From contig JAQVRW010000035.1 of assembly GCA_028700875.1 (NCBI GenBank), forward strand, positions 1 to 14,261: a stretch of 14,261 nt of DNA. Reading direction: 5' to 3'. Below the pieces are notes generated by a model. It was not told the DNA's origin. It saw nothing but the letters and a program-made list of their open reading frames with translations, and searched no databases. A program made the translations under genes and the position numbers. Each line of letters starts with the position of its first letter. Position 1 is the first letter of the stretch. Origin of the DNA: Candidatus Zixiibacteriota bacterium. GTDB taxonomy: Bacteria > Zixibacteria > MSB-5A5 > GN15 > JAAZOE01. Below are positions 1 through 5,812 of the stretch, one piece after another.

Positions 1-2
1 CC

Positions 3-155
3 CTTTACAATTGCGGCGCAATCGGTCCCGGATCCTGCGGCAATTTCGAAAATGATTATCATGATCCCGGGAATTCCGGGTATACGGACTATAATGGTCA
101 AGATGGCGATCTTGATACCGGTCGCGATAGCGGTCGCGGTCCCGATCGCCGTTGA
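3..155 (+). CDS. Possible C-terminal end of a Gly/Asp/Tyr-rich protein (partial, 5' end outside window)
   Basis: The frame starting at base 3 is open from the window edge to a TGA at 153-155. It reads as a low-complexity tail rich in Gly, Asp, Asn, Tyr and Arg, with pieces such as GYTDYNGQDGD and DTGRDSGRGPDRR. Such a composition is plausible for the end of a secreted or surface protein. The frame beginning at base 1 is also open across this stretch and gives a hydrophobic Ile/Val/Ala string, as expected from reading GAT/GGT-type codons out of register. Only about 50 codons are visible, there is no recognisable domain, and the choice of frame is inference. Confidence 0.3.
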   Translation, partial: LYNCGAIGPGSCGNFENDYHDPGNSGYTDYNGQDGDLDTGRDSGRGPDRR

Positions 156-174
156 TCTTTGCGGTAATACGTGC

Positions 175-215
175 GCGGCGGACGTCCTCGTCCGCCGCGG
201 CGGAGCGGGGCACCA
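175..215 (+). repeat. GC-rich hairpin repeat with GCGGGGCACCA tail
   Basis: A perfect 10-base stem (175-184 GCGGCGGACG with 189-198 CGTCCGCCGC) encloses the loop TCCT. It is followed by GGCGGA and then the 11-mer GCGGGGCACCA at 205-215. The same 11-mer lies next to two other hairpins in this window: 895-905 on the + strand and 791-801 on the - strand. This suggests a dispersed palindromic intergenic element. It lies upstream of the small membrane-protein gene, which argues against starting that gene at the GTG at 171. Confidence 0.5.
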
Positions 216-317
216 GAACCGTTCAGAATGAATTGGTTGGTGGACCGCCTTTTGGCGGCGGCGAAAATCGCAAAATTCCCGGACACAAATCTGCAAAAAC
301 CGGGTTACATTGATAGT

Positions 318-761
318 ATGAAGACTCCCGCCGCCGATAGAAAGGTTCTCGTGCTGACCGCCGGAATCGTCTGGTCGATTGTCGGCCTGATTCTTTCGGC
401 CGTCGGCATCCGCTGGATGATCATCGCCCATCGGGGTATTATTATTCCCGGCCTGACCGGCCTTCTTGTCGGGCTGGCTTTCGACCGCTGGAAATTCTCC
501 CGCCTGTCGCTAAAAAACATCAAGCGCATCTTCGCGGGTTGGCCCGACAAGGCCAAGGTTTGTGTTTTCGCCTTCCAAAGCACGCTCGGCTATATCCTCA
601 TCGCCGCCATGATGCTATTGGGGTTCACCCTTCGGCACCTGCCGATCCAGAAGATTTACCTGTCGCCGTTGTATCTGGCGATCGGCCTGGGATTGATCCT
701 CTCCAGCCTGCAATACTACCGCGCCTACGCCGCGCCGTCGCCTGATATCTTATCTCACTAG
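318..761 (+). CDS. Small four-helix membrane protein, function unknown
   Basis: A 147-residue protein with four likely membrane segments: about residues 10-35, 38-57, 80-107 and 116-133. A basic cytoplasmic-type loop (RWKFSRLSLKNIKRIFAGWPDK) separates the first pair from the second. I do not recognise a named family, although small four-helix proteins of this pattern are common as conserved hypotheticals. The frame is open further upstream, to a GTG at 171 and an ATG at 228. I chose ATG 318 because the upstream part overlaps the hairpin repeat at 175-215, gives an Arg/Pro-rich leader, and the membrane region begins right after MKTPAADRK. No convincing ribosome binding site precedes any of these starts. 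The next gene is about 290 bases away, so it is probably a single-gene unit. Confidence 0.65.
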   Translation: MKTPAADRKVLVLTAGIVWSIVGLILSAVGIRWMIIAHRGIIIPGLTGLLVGLAFDRWKFSRLSLKNIKRIFAGWPDKAKVCVFAFQSTLGYILIAAMMLLGFTLRHLPIQKIYLSPLYLAIGLGLILSSLQYYRAYAAPSPDILSH

Positions 762-788
762 GTTTTCACCCACCGGCATCTAGGTACA

Positions 789-814
789 CGTGGTGCCCCG
801 CCCCTTGGGGTGGG
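789..814 (-). repeat. Palindromic repeat, copy B (inverted relative to 881-907)
   Basis: The stem CCCGCCCC (797-804) pairs with GGGGTGGG (807-814) across a TT loop and is preceded by CGTGGTGC. Its 26 bases match the reverse complement of 881-907 at 23 positions. Two of the three differences fall on one stem pair (G-C in the other copy, C-G here), and the third leaves a G-T wobble, so the fold is preserved. This compensatory change suggests that the hairpin itself matters. It lies between two genes with no apparent coding function. Confidence 0.6.
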
Positions 815-880
815 AAAAGTTGTTCCACAAAGTTGGCTCGTCAAAAATGGATACTATTGGTTCGTGGTACGCTATTTCAT

Positions 881-907
881 ACCCGCCGCAAGCGGCGGGG
901 CACCACG
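881..907 (+). repeat. Palindromic repeat, copy A
   Basis: A perfect 8-base stem CCCGCCGC (882-889) / GCGGCGGG (892-899) with an AA loop is followed by GCACCACG. It forms an inverted pair with 789-814, about 65 bases apart, like bacterial interspersed mosaic elements built from opposed palindromes. The 11-mer GCGGGGCACCA (895-905) is also present at 205-215. Confidence 0.6.
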
Positions 908-933
908 GCCCCGATAGATGACTGGCCCGGCAC

Positions 934-951
934 GTCCAAACAAGTTTGGAC
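934..951 (+). repeat. Perfect 8-base palindrome, related hairpin element
   Basis: GTCCAAAC (934-941) and GTTTGGAC (944-951) form a perfect stem with an AA loop. It is flanked by CCGGCAC on the left and GGGCTACC on the right. Read on the - strand, it begins GGTAGCCCG, resembling the GGTGCCCCG that leads into the other two hairpins, and it has the same CTTG centre. It may be a divergent member of the same family. It lies about 105 bases upstream of the aldolase start, so a regulatory role cannot be excluded. Confidence 0.45.
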
Positions 952-1055
952 GGGCTACCTGTCGCTTGCCCGCATTTCGCCCGGTTTGGGCTTGAAATTC
1001 CCGCCAGAATTGGTTACCATCGGCCATATTCGTTCGATACCCGACAGGAGGCAGT

Positions 1056-1835
1056 ATGGATTGGGGATTGCAAAACCGCCTTTCACGCATCATAAAGCCG
1101 GAGACCGGCAAAACCGTCATGCTGGCGGTCGACCACGGCTATTTCCTCGGGCCGACCAGCGGTCTGGAGAAACCCGGCGAGACCGTTAAACCGCTTCTGC
1201 CGTATGCCGATTCCCTCATGCTGACGCGGGGCGTCCTGCGGACATCGGTGCCGCCGGATGCCGATATTCCCATCGTGTTGCGGGTTTCCGGCGGAACCAG
1301 CATCATCGGCAAAGACCTCTCTAATGAGGGAATTACCACCTCCATTGAAGAGGCGATCCGGCTCAATGTCAGCGCCATCACGCTGTCGATCTTCGTCGGC
1401 ACCGATCATGAAAAAGAAACGCTTCTGGCTCTGGCGGAACTGGTCAATCAGGGGGAAAAGTACGGCCTGCCGGTGTTGGCCGTGACTGCGGTCGGGCGGG
1501 ACATGGCCCGCGACGCCAAGTATCTCGGACTCTGCTGCCGCATCGCCGCCGAATTGGGTGCGCATTTCGTCAAGACCTACTACTGCGACCAGTTCGAATC
1601 CATAGTCGAAAGCTGCCCGGTGCCGTTGGTTATTGCCGGCGGCAAGAAAATCCCCGAACGGGAAGCCCTGCAGTTGGCCCACGACGCTATCGCGCACGGA
1701 GCCTGCGGAGTTGACATGGGACGCAACATCTTCCAGTCGGACAAGCCGGTTGGGATGATCAAAGCGGTGCGGGCGATTGTCCATGAAGGGGCGACCGTCG
1801 ACCAGGCCTTCACCATCTATCGCGAAGGCAAATAG
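1056..1835 (+). CDS. lsrF: LsrF-family class I aldolase/thiolase (DeoC/FbaB fold), short N-terminus
   Basis: The 259-residue protein closely resembles E. coli LsrF, the 3-hydroxy-5-phosphonooxypentane-2,4-dione thiolase that ends phospho-AI-2 breakdown. Matching blocks are DWGLQNRLSRI (2-12), GKTVMLAVDHGYF (18-30), KTYY (173-176), VIAGGKKIPEREAL and GVDMGRNIFQSD. Lys173 corresponds to the Schiff-base lysine (Lys203 in E. coli), and Asp26 lies in the conserved DHG motif. E. coli LsrF is about 30 residues longer at the N-terminus. Here AGGAGG (1046-1051) sits 4 bases before ATG 1056, so the short form appears natural. The dehydrogenase gene follows after 14 bases, indicating an operon. No other lsr genes are visible, so the physiological substrate may not be AI-2; another phosphorylated sugar-like dione or a fructose-bisphosphate aldolase-like substrate is possible. 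The family call is firm and the substrate is uncertain. Confidence 0.85.
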   Translation: MDWGLQNRLSRIIKPETGKTVMLAVDHGYFLGPTSGLEKPGETVKPLLPYADSLMLTRGVLRTSVPPDADIPIVLRVSGGTSIIGKDLSNEGITTSIEEAIRLNVSAITLSIFVGTDHEKETLLALAELVNQGEKYGLPVLAVTAVGRDMARDAKYLGLCCRIAAELGAHFVKTYYCDQFESIVESCPVPLVIAGGKKIPEREALQLAHDAIAHGACGVDMGRNIFQSDKPVGMIKAVRAIVHEGATVDQAFTIYREGK

Positions 1836-1849
1836 GCGGGAGGTTTCCA

Positions 1850-2875
1850 TTGCGCGCGGCGGTGTATTACAACAACCGGGATGTGTGGGTTGAGGAGATG
1901 CCGACCCCGATGATCGGCCCGAAGGAAATCCTCGTCAAAATCATGGCCAGCGGCGTCTGCGGCAGCGACGTCATGGAATGGTACCGGATCAAGAAGGCGC
2001 CGCGCGTGCTGGGGCATGAAATCGCCGGGGAAATCGTCCAGGCGGGGGCCGATGTCAAAGGGTTCGCGGTCGGCGACCGGGTGTTCGTCACTCATCACGT
2101 CCCCTGCAACCAATGCCGCTACTGCCTCGCCGGGGCCCATTCCGCCTGCCAGACCCTGCAATCGACCAATTTCGATCCGGGAGGATTCGCCGAATATGTC
2201 CGGGTGCCGGAAATCAATGTCCACAACGGGATGTATCACCTTCCCGAACATGTCACCTATGACCAGGGGACGTTCATCGAACCTCTGGGATGCGTGATCC
2301 GCGGCCAAAGAATTGCCGGGGTCAAGAAGGGGGACACGGTCCTGGTGCTCGGCTCCGGCATCGCCGGGTTGCTTCATATCAAGATGGCCCGGGTCTATGG
2401 CGCGGAGAAAGTTATCGCCACCGATATCAATCCCTATCGTCTGGAAACCGCCCGGAAGATGGGGGCCGATGTGATCATCGACGCCCGTCAGGATGTCGCC
2501 CGAATGGTGAAAGAAGCCAATGACGGCCGGGGCGCCGATGTCGTCATCGTCTGCGCCACCCCGCCGGAGGCGTTTCAGCAGGCGTTCGATGCCGTTGATC
2601 GGGCCGGGACGCTTTTGCTTTTCGCTCCGACCTCACCGGAGGTGCGGATTCCCTTGCCACTTTTCGATCTTTATTTCAAACTGGTCACAATCGTCTTCTC
2701 CTATGCCGCCGTGGCCGAGGACCTCAAAGAGGCGATCGCCCTCCTGCACGGCAAAAAAATCACCGTGGATGACATGATTACCCATCGTCTTCCTCTGGCC
2801 GAAACCCAGAAGGGTTTCGCCCTGGTGGCGGAGGCCGACCGGTCGATCAAGGTGATCATCGAACCTCAAAAGTAG
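1850..2875 (+). CDS. Zinc-dependent medium-chain alcohol/polyol dehydrogenase
   Basis: A 341-residue MDR-superfamily enzyme, probably cytosolic and NAD-dependent, of the sorbitol/threonine dehydrogenase type. Catalytic zinc ligands are visible at Cys37 (GVCGSD), His56-Glu57 (GHEIAGE) and Glu144 (FIEPLG). The structural zinc lobe has Cys86, Cys89, Cys92 and Cys100. The Rossmann motif GSGIAG is at 168-173, and Asp192 at the end of the second strand favours NAD over NADP. The length is typical of the family. The start is a TTG with GGGAGG (1838-1843) six bases upstream, and no ATG fits better. It follows the aldolase after 14 bases, so the two probably act on one pathway: the dehydrogenase oxidising or reducing a hydroxy-ketone and the aldolase cleaving or making it. 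That link is inference; the substrate cannot be read from sequence. Confidence 0.88.
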   Translation: MRAAVYYNNRDVWVEEMPTPMIGPKEILVKIMASGVCGSDVMEWYRIKKAPRVLGHEIAGEIVQAGADVKGFAVGDRVFVTHHVPCNQCRYCLAGAHSACQTLQSTNFDPGGFAEYVRVPEINVHNGMYHLPEHVTYDQGTFIEPLGCVIRGQRIAGVKKGDTVLVLGSGIAGLLHIKMARVYGAEKVIATDINPYRLETARKMGADVIIDARQDVARMVKEANDGRGADVVIVCATPPEAFQQAFDAVDRAGTLLLFAPTSPEVRIPLPLFDLYFKLVTIVFSYAAVAEDLKEAIALLHGKKITVDDMITHRLPLAETQKGFALVAEADRSIKVIIEPQK

Positions 2876-2929
2876 CCGTCTGCCGATCCTATTCGTGGTC
2901 AATAAAGGTCTCAATTATCGCGTTTTTCA

Positions 2930-2958
2930 TTGACGACCGCGCGGTATTTTCATAAATT
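2930..2958 (+). promoter_or_regulatory. Candidate sigma70-type promoter for the regulator/cytochrome unit
   Basis: TTGACG (2930-2935) and TAAATT (2953-2958) are separated by 17 bases, in an AT-rich island between the dehydrogenase and the TetR gene. The spacing is ideal and the hexamers match the consensus at five and four positions (TTGACA, TATAAT). Transcription would begin near 2965, giving a leader of about 100 bases that includes the inverted repeat at 3035-3050. Confidence 0.5.
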
Positions 2959-3034
2959 ATTCCCTAATTGTGGGTAATATTGGATTCATCTCTGGGCGGG
3001 AGTCTTCCTTGCCTGGCACGGTTACGGTCGTTCG

Positions 3035-3050
3035 GTTAGTGAGTGCTAAC
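3035..3050. promoter_or_regulatory. Inverted repeat, candidate TetR-family operator
   Basis: GTTAG (3035-3039) and CTAAC (3046-3050) form an inverted repeat with a 6-base spacer, 16 bases before the chosen start of the TetR gene. Regulators of this family commonly bind such short palindromes near their own start and repress themselves. Binding by this particular regulator is inference. Confidence 0.45.
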
Positions 3051-3066
3051 TTTATCGAGGGCAACT

Positions 3067-3675
3067 GTGGAATCAGAGGATAGAAAGCATCAGATAATAC
3101 AGGAGGCCACCCGGTTGTTCAGCCAGTCCGGGTTTGACCGGGTGACGATCAAACATTTGGCCGAGGCCTGCGGCATTACCGAACCGGCCCTCTATCGGTA
3201 TTTCCCCTCCAAAGACGCCATCTATGACGCCGTCCTGGATTCGATCCAGGCGCAGATGCAGTATCAGGAGTTATTCGATCGTTTGGCGAAAGAGCCGGAG
3301 GTGGGCGAAATTCTTTTTGGTTTGGCCCGGCATATCCTCGGTTTTTTCACTGCGCACCGTGACCTGTATCGGTTGCTTCTGTATTCGACCCTGAGTGAGC
3401 ATTCCAAAGCCAAGGCCGTCTACCTGGTGATTCGCGGGCCGTTCATCTTTTTCCTCCTGAACCAACTTGACCGGCTGGCGGCGGCAGGCAAGCTCAAGCC
3501 GAAGAACTATGAAATCACCGCCCGCTGTTTCGTGGGCATGGTTTTCGATTGCGCTTTGAGCAGTATGTTATGGCGTGGATACACCGGGCGGACCTACGAG
3601 CCGGAAGAGATCATCGCCAACAATGTCCCCATCTTCATCGACGGTCTCTCGGCGCCGAAAACGCCGGGGACATGA
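3067..3675 (+). CDS. TetR-family transcriptional regulator
   Basis: About 202 residues. The N-terminal DNA-binding domain is plain: a first helix with IIQEATRLFSQSGFDRVTI, then the helix-turn-helix LAEACGITEPALYRYFPSKDAIYDAVL. The variable C-terminal ligand domain gives no hint of the inducer. The frame is open to a GTG at 3043. I prefer the GTG at 3067 because GAGG (3057-3060) lies six bases upstream, the family usually starts only a few residues before the first helix, and the upstream GTG would place the inverted repeat 3035-3050 inside the gene. It ends 92 bases before the first cytochrome gene on the same strand. It may therefore control the cytochrome cluster and itself; the linkage supports this but does not prove it. 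Regulating the aldolase-dehydrogenase pair upstream is the alternative. Confidence 0.85.
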   Translation: MESEDRKHQIIQEATRLFSQSGFDRVTIKHLAEACGITEPALYRYFPSKDAIYDAVLDSIQAQMQYQELFDRLAKEPEVGEILFGLARHILGFFTAHRDLYRLLLYSTLSEHSKAKAVYLVIRGPFIFFLLNQLDRLAAAGKLKPKNYEITARCFVGMVFDCALSSMLWRGYTGRTYEPEEIIANNVPIFIDGLSAPKTPGT

Positions 3676-3767
3676 CCACCTAAGCGGGGCAGGCGGGGGG
3701 TGAGCCGGATTCCGGGGCGATTGGTGGAATTCGGCCGCATGGAACGTCCAGACAGGAATGATGCCAT

Positions 3768-5744
3768 ATGATGATAAGACATCTTATCCTTTGTTTTCTG
3801 GTTTTGATTCCCGGCGCGGGGGCAGCGGCGGCTGATATCAGGAACGCCGATTGTGTCGAGTGTCATGATACGGCGCCCGACGAAATTGGGGCGGGGTATG
3901 ACAGCGCCCTGGTGATGTCCGTCCATGGTGGCCTGGCCTGTACCGACTGTCATGCGGCAATCACCGAATTGCCCCATGCGGACAGTCTGCCGCCGGTCGC
4001 CTGCGGCGATTGCCACAGCGATGAAGTCGCCACCTACCAATGGCACGGACGGTTGCAGGTTGGGGTCGGCCAGGACATTCCCAACTGTTCCGACTGCCAC
4101 GGCAAACACGATATCTTGAAACAGTCCAACAAGAATTCGCGCGTCAATCCCCTCCATCTGCCCGAAACCTGCGGACATTGCCACGATAATCTCGATTTGA
4201 CCAAGAAGCATGAATTGTTGTACGGCAATGCGGTCAACGTGTACAAAAGCAGCGTCCATGGCCAGGCTGCCTTGGGGGGTGTCTATTACGCGGCCACCTG
4301 CAACGACTGCCATTCGGCGGGAGGGTCGGCGCATCGCATCCTGGGTCCGGGCAGCACGGAATCGTCGATCAACCATTTCAACATCCCCAAGACCTGCGGC
4401 AAGTGCCATCGCAATATTGAAAACGACTATTGGGAAGGGATCCACGGACGGTTGGTGGCGCGGGGGGAAACCGATTCGCCGGTCTGCACCAACTGCCACG
4501 GCGAACATGGGATCATTTCCCCCAAGGACCCCCGGTCGCCGGTTAGCCCGGCGCGGGTGGCCGAGGCGACTTGCGCACCCTGCCATGAATCGGCTTACCT
4601 CAACGAAAAATACGATATTCCCACTGGACGATTGCAGTCCTGGGTGGACAGCTACCATGGTTTGAAAAGTAAGGCCGGGGATTTGACCGTCGCCAACTGC
4701 AGTTCCTGCCACGGGGCCCATCGGATATTGCCCCATACCGATCCAACCTCGTCCATCTACCCGGCCAACTTACAGAAGACCTGCGGCGTCTGTCATCCGG
4801 GCATCTCGCCGACGATGGCCGCCACGCCGATCCATGAGACGCCGGGAATCTCCCGGACCCCGCTGGCCCGCGTCATCGCGAATATCTACGCCATTCTGAT
4901 TTTCCTGATCATCGGCACCATGGTGGTGCACTGGTTGATCGACCTGCGCAAACAGATCCAGAAAGTGAACCTCAAGAAACAGATCCAGCGGATGACCTAC
5001 GGCGAGGTGTGGCAGCATACGTTCCTCATGGTAACGTTCATCGTGCTGGCGGTGACCGGATTCTCCCTCCGTTTTTCGGAGGCATTCTGGGTGCAATGGC
5101 TGTTCGGCTGGGAAGGGGGCTTCCCGCTCCGGGGCATCATCCATCGCGTAGCGGCGGTGTTGTTCATTCTGACCGTCATCTGGCATGTGTTGTTTTTGAC
5201 CACCCGCCGAGGGTATCGGTTCCTGGCCGACATTTTCCCCGTCCCCAAAGACGTCAGGCTATTCAAGGAAACGATGCTGTACAATGTCGGGCGGCGGCCG
5301 GAACGGCCGCGTTTCGGGCGGTTCAGCTATGTCGAAAAGGCGGAATACTGGGCGCTGGTCTGGGGTTCGCTGGTGATGATCTTCAGCGGTTTCTTCCTCT
5401 GGTTCGACAATATCGCCGTGCACTGGTTCCCCAAGGGATTTTTGGATGTGATGCTGGTCGTGCATTATTACGAGGCCTGGCTGGCCGTGTTGTCGATCGC
5501 CATCTGGCATATGTATTCGACCATCTTCAGCCCCGAAGTTTATCCGATGAACCCGTCATGGTATACCGGGAACATGCCTCTGGAATGGTATCGTCACGAG
5601 CACCCCGACGACCCGGCCTTGCGGGCGTTGGACGCACAGGAAAAAGCCGGCGATGTTAACAAGCCGCCGGTGATCCAGGAAGAAGGCGACGATACCGGCA
5701 AGCCGCCGGCGGCCGTTGAACCGGAAGAGGATGGGAAACAATAA
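3768..5744 (+). CDS. Inner-membrane 11-heme cytochrome c fused to cytochrome b domain (CbcL-like)
   Basis: A 658-residue protein with a signal peptide (cleavage near AAAA-D23) and a periplasmic region with 11 CXXCH motifs between residues 29 and 343. A cytochrome b561/HydB-type membrane domain of about five helices follows, roughly residues 368-585. Histidines suited to b-heme binding lie in WQHTF, GIIHRVA, IWHVLF, VVHYYEAW and IWHMY. The tail is acidic and Pro-rich. Three CHGxHxI segments (cysteines at 107, 240 and 311) suggest internal duplication of a heme module. The architecture matches Geobacter CbcL, a quinol oxidoreductase used for low-potential extracellular acceptors, though I recall CbcL having nine c-hemes. 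The likely role is to take electrons from menaquinol and pass them to periplasmic cytochromes. AGGA (3754-3757) precedes ATG 3768. A thiosulfate- or hydrogenase-linked cytochrome b is a less likely alternative, since no partner enzyme is nearby. Confidence 0.85.
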   Translation: MMIRHLILCFLVLIPGAGAAAADIRNADCVECHDTAPDEIGAGYDSALVMSVHGGLACTDCHAAITELPHADSLPPVACGDCHSDEVATYQWHGRLQVGVGQDIPNCSDCHGKHDILKQSNKNSRVNPLHLPETCGHCHDNLDLTKKHELLYGNAVNVYKSSVHGQAALGGVYYAATCNDCHSAGGSAHRILGPGSTESSINHFNIPKTCGKCHRNIENDYWEGIHGRLVARGETDSPVCTNCHGEHGIISPKDPRSPVSPARVAEATCAPCHESAYLNEKYDIPTGRLQSWVDSYHGLKSKAGDLTVANCSSCHGAHRILPHTDPTSSIYPANLQKTCGVCHPGISPTMAATPIHETPGISRTPLARVIANIYAILIFLIIGTMVVHWLIDLRKQIQKVNLKKQIQRMTYGEVWQHTFLMVTFIVLAVTGFSLRFSEAFWVQWLFGWEGGFPLRGIIHRVAAVLFILTVIWHVLFLTTRRGYRFLADIFPVPKDVRLFKETMLYNVGRRPERPRFGRFSYVEKAEYWALVWGSLVMIFSGFFLWFDNIAVHWFPKGFLDVMLVVHYYEAWLAVLSIAIWHMYSTIFSPEVYPMNPSWYTGNMPLEWYRHEHPDDPALRALDAQEKAGDVNKPPVIQEEGDDTGKPPAAVEPEEDGKQ

Positions 5745-5749
5745 GCAAC

Positions 5750-5779
5750 GTCGGATCGCCGCTTTGGATCGGCTCCGAC
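5750..5779 (+). other. Intercistronic hairpin
   Basis: GTCGGA (5750-5755) pairs with TCCGAC (5774-5779), and GCCG (5758-5761) with CGGC (5770-5773). A TC bulge lies on the left arm and the loop is 8 bases. It starts 6 bases after the stop of the cytochrome b fusion gene and has no T-run, so it is more likely an mRNA processing or stability element than a terminator. Confidence 0.35.
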
Positions 5780-5812
5780 TATAAACCGAGGTTCTTGCAT
5801 CAAGGATATCCG

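Noticed and set aside
98..286. 62-codon minus-strand frame near the left edge.
   Set aside because: It is Arg/Pro/Ser-rich, covers the hairpin repeat, and shows no domain or ribosome site.
833..1189. 118-codon open frame over the hairpin repeats and the start of the aldolase gene.
   Set aside because: It translates the palindromic repeats, has no ribosome site and overlaps a well-supported gene in another frame.
3594..4736. 380-codon open frame on the minus strand opposite the cytochrome b fusion gene.
   Set aside because: The + frame contains the regularly spaced CXXCH motifs; the opposite frame is a by-product of GC-rich codon usage.
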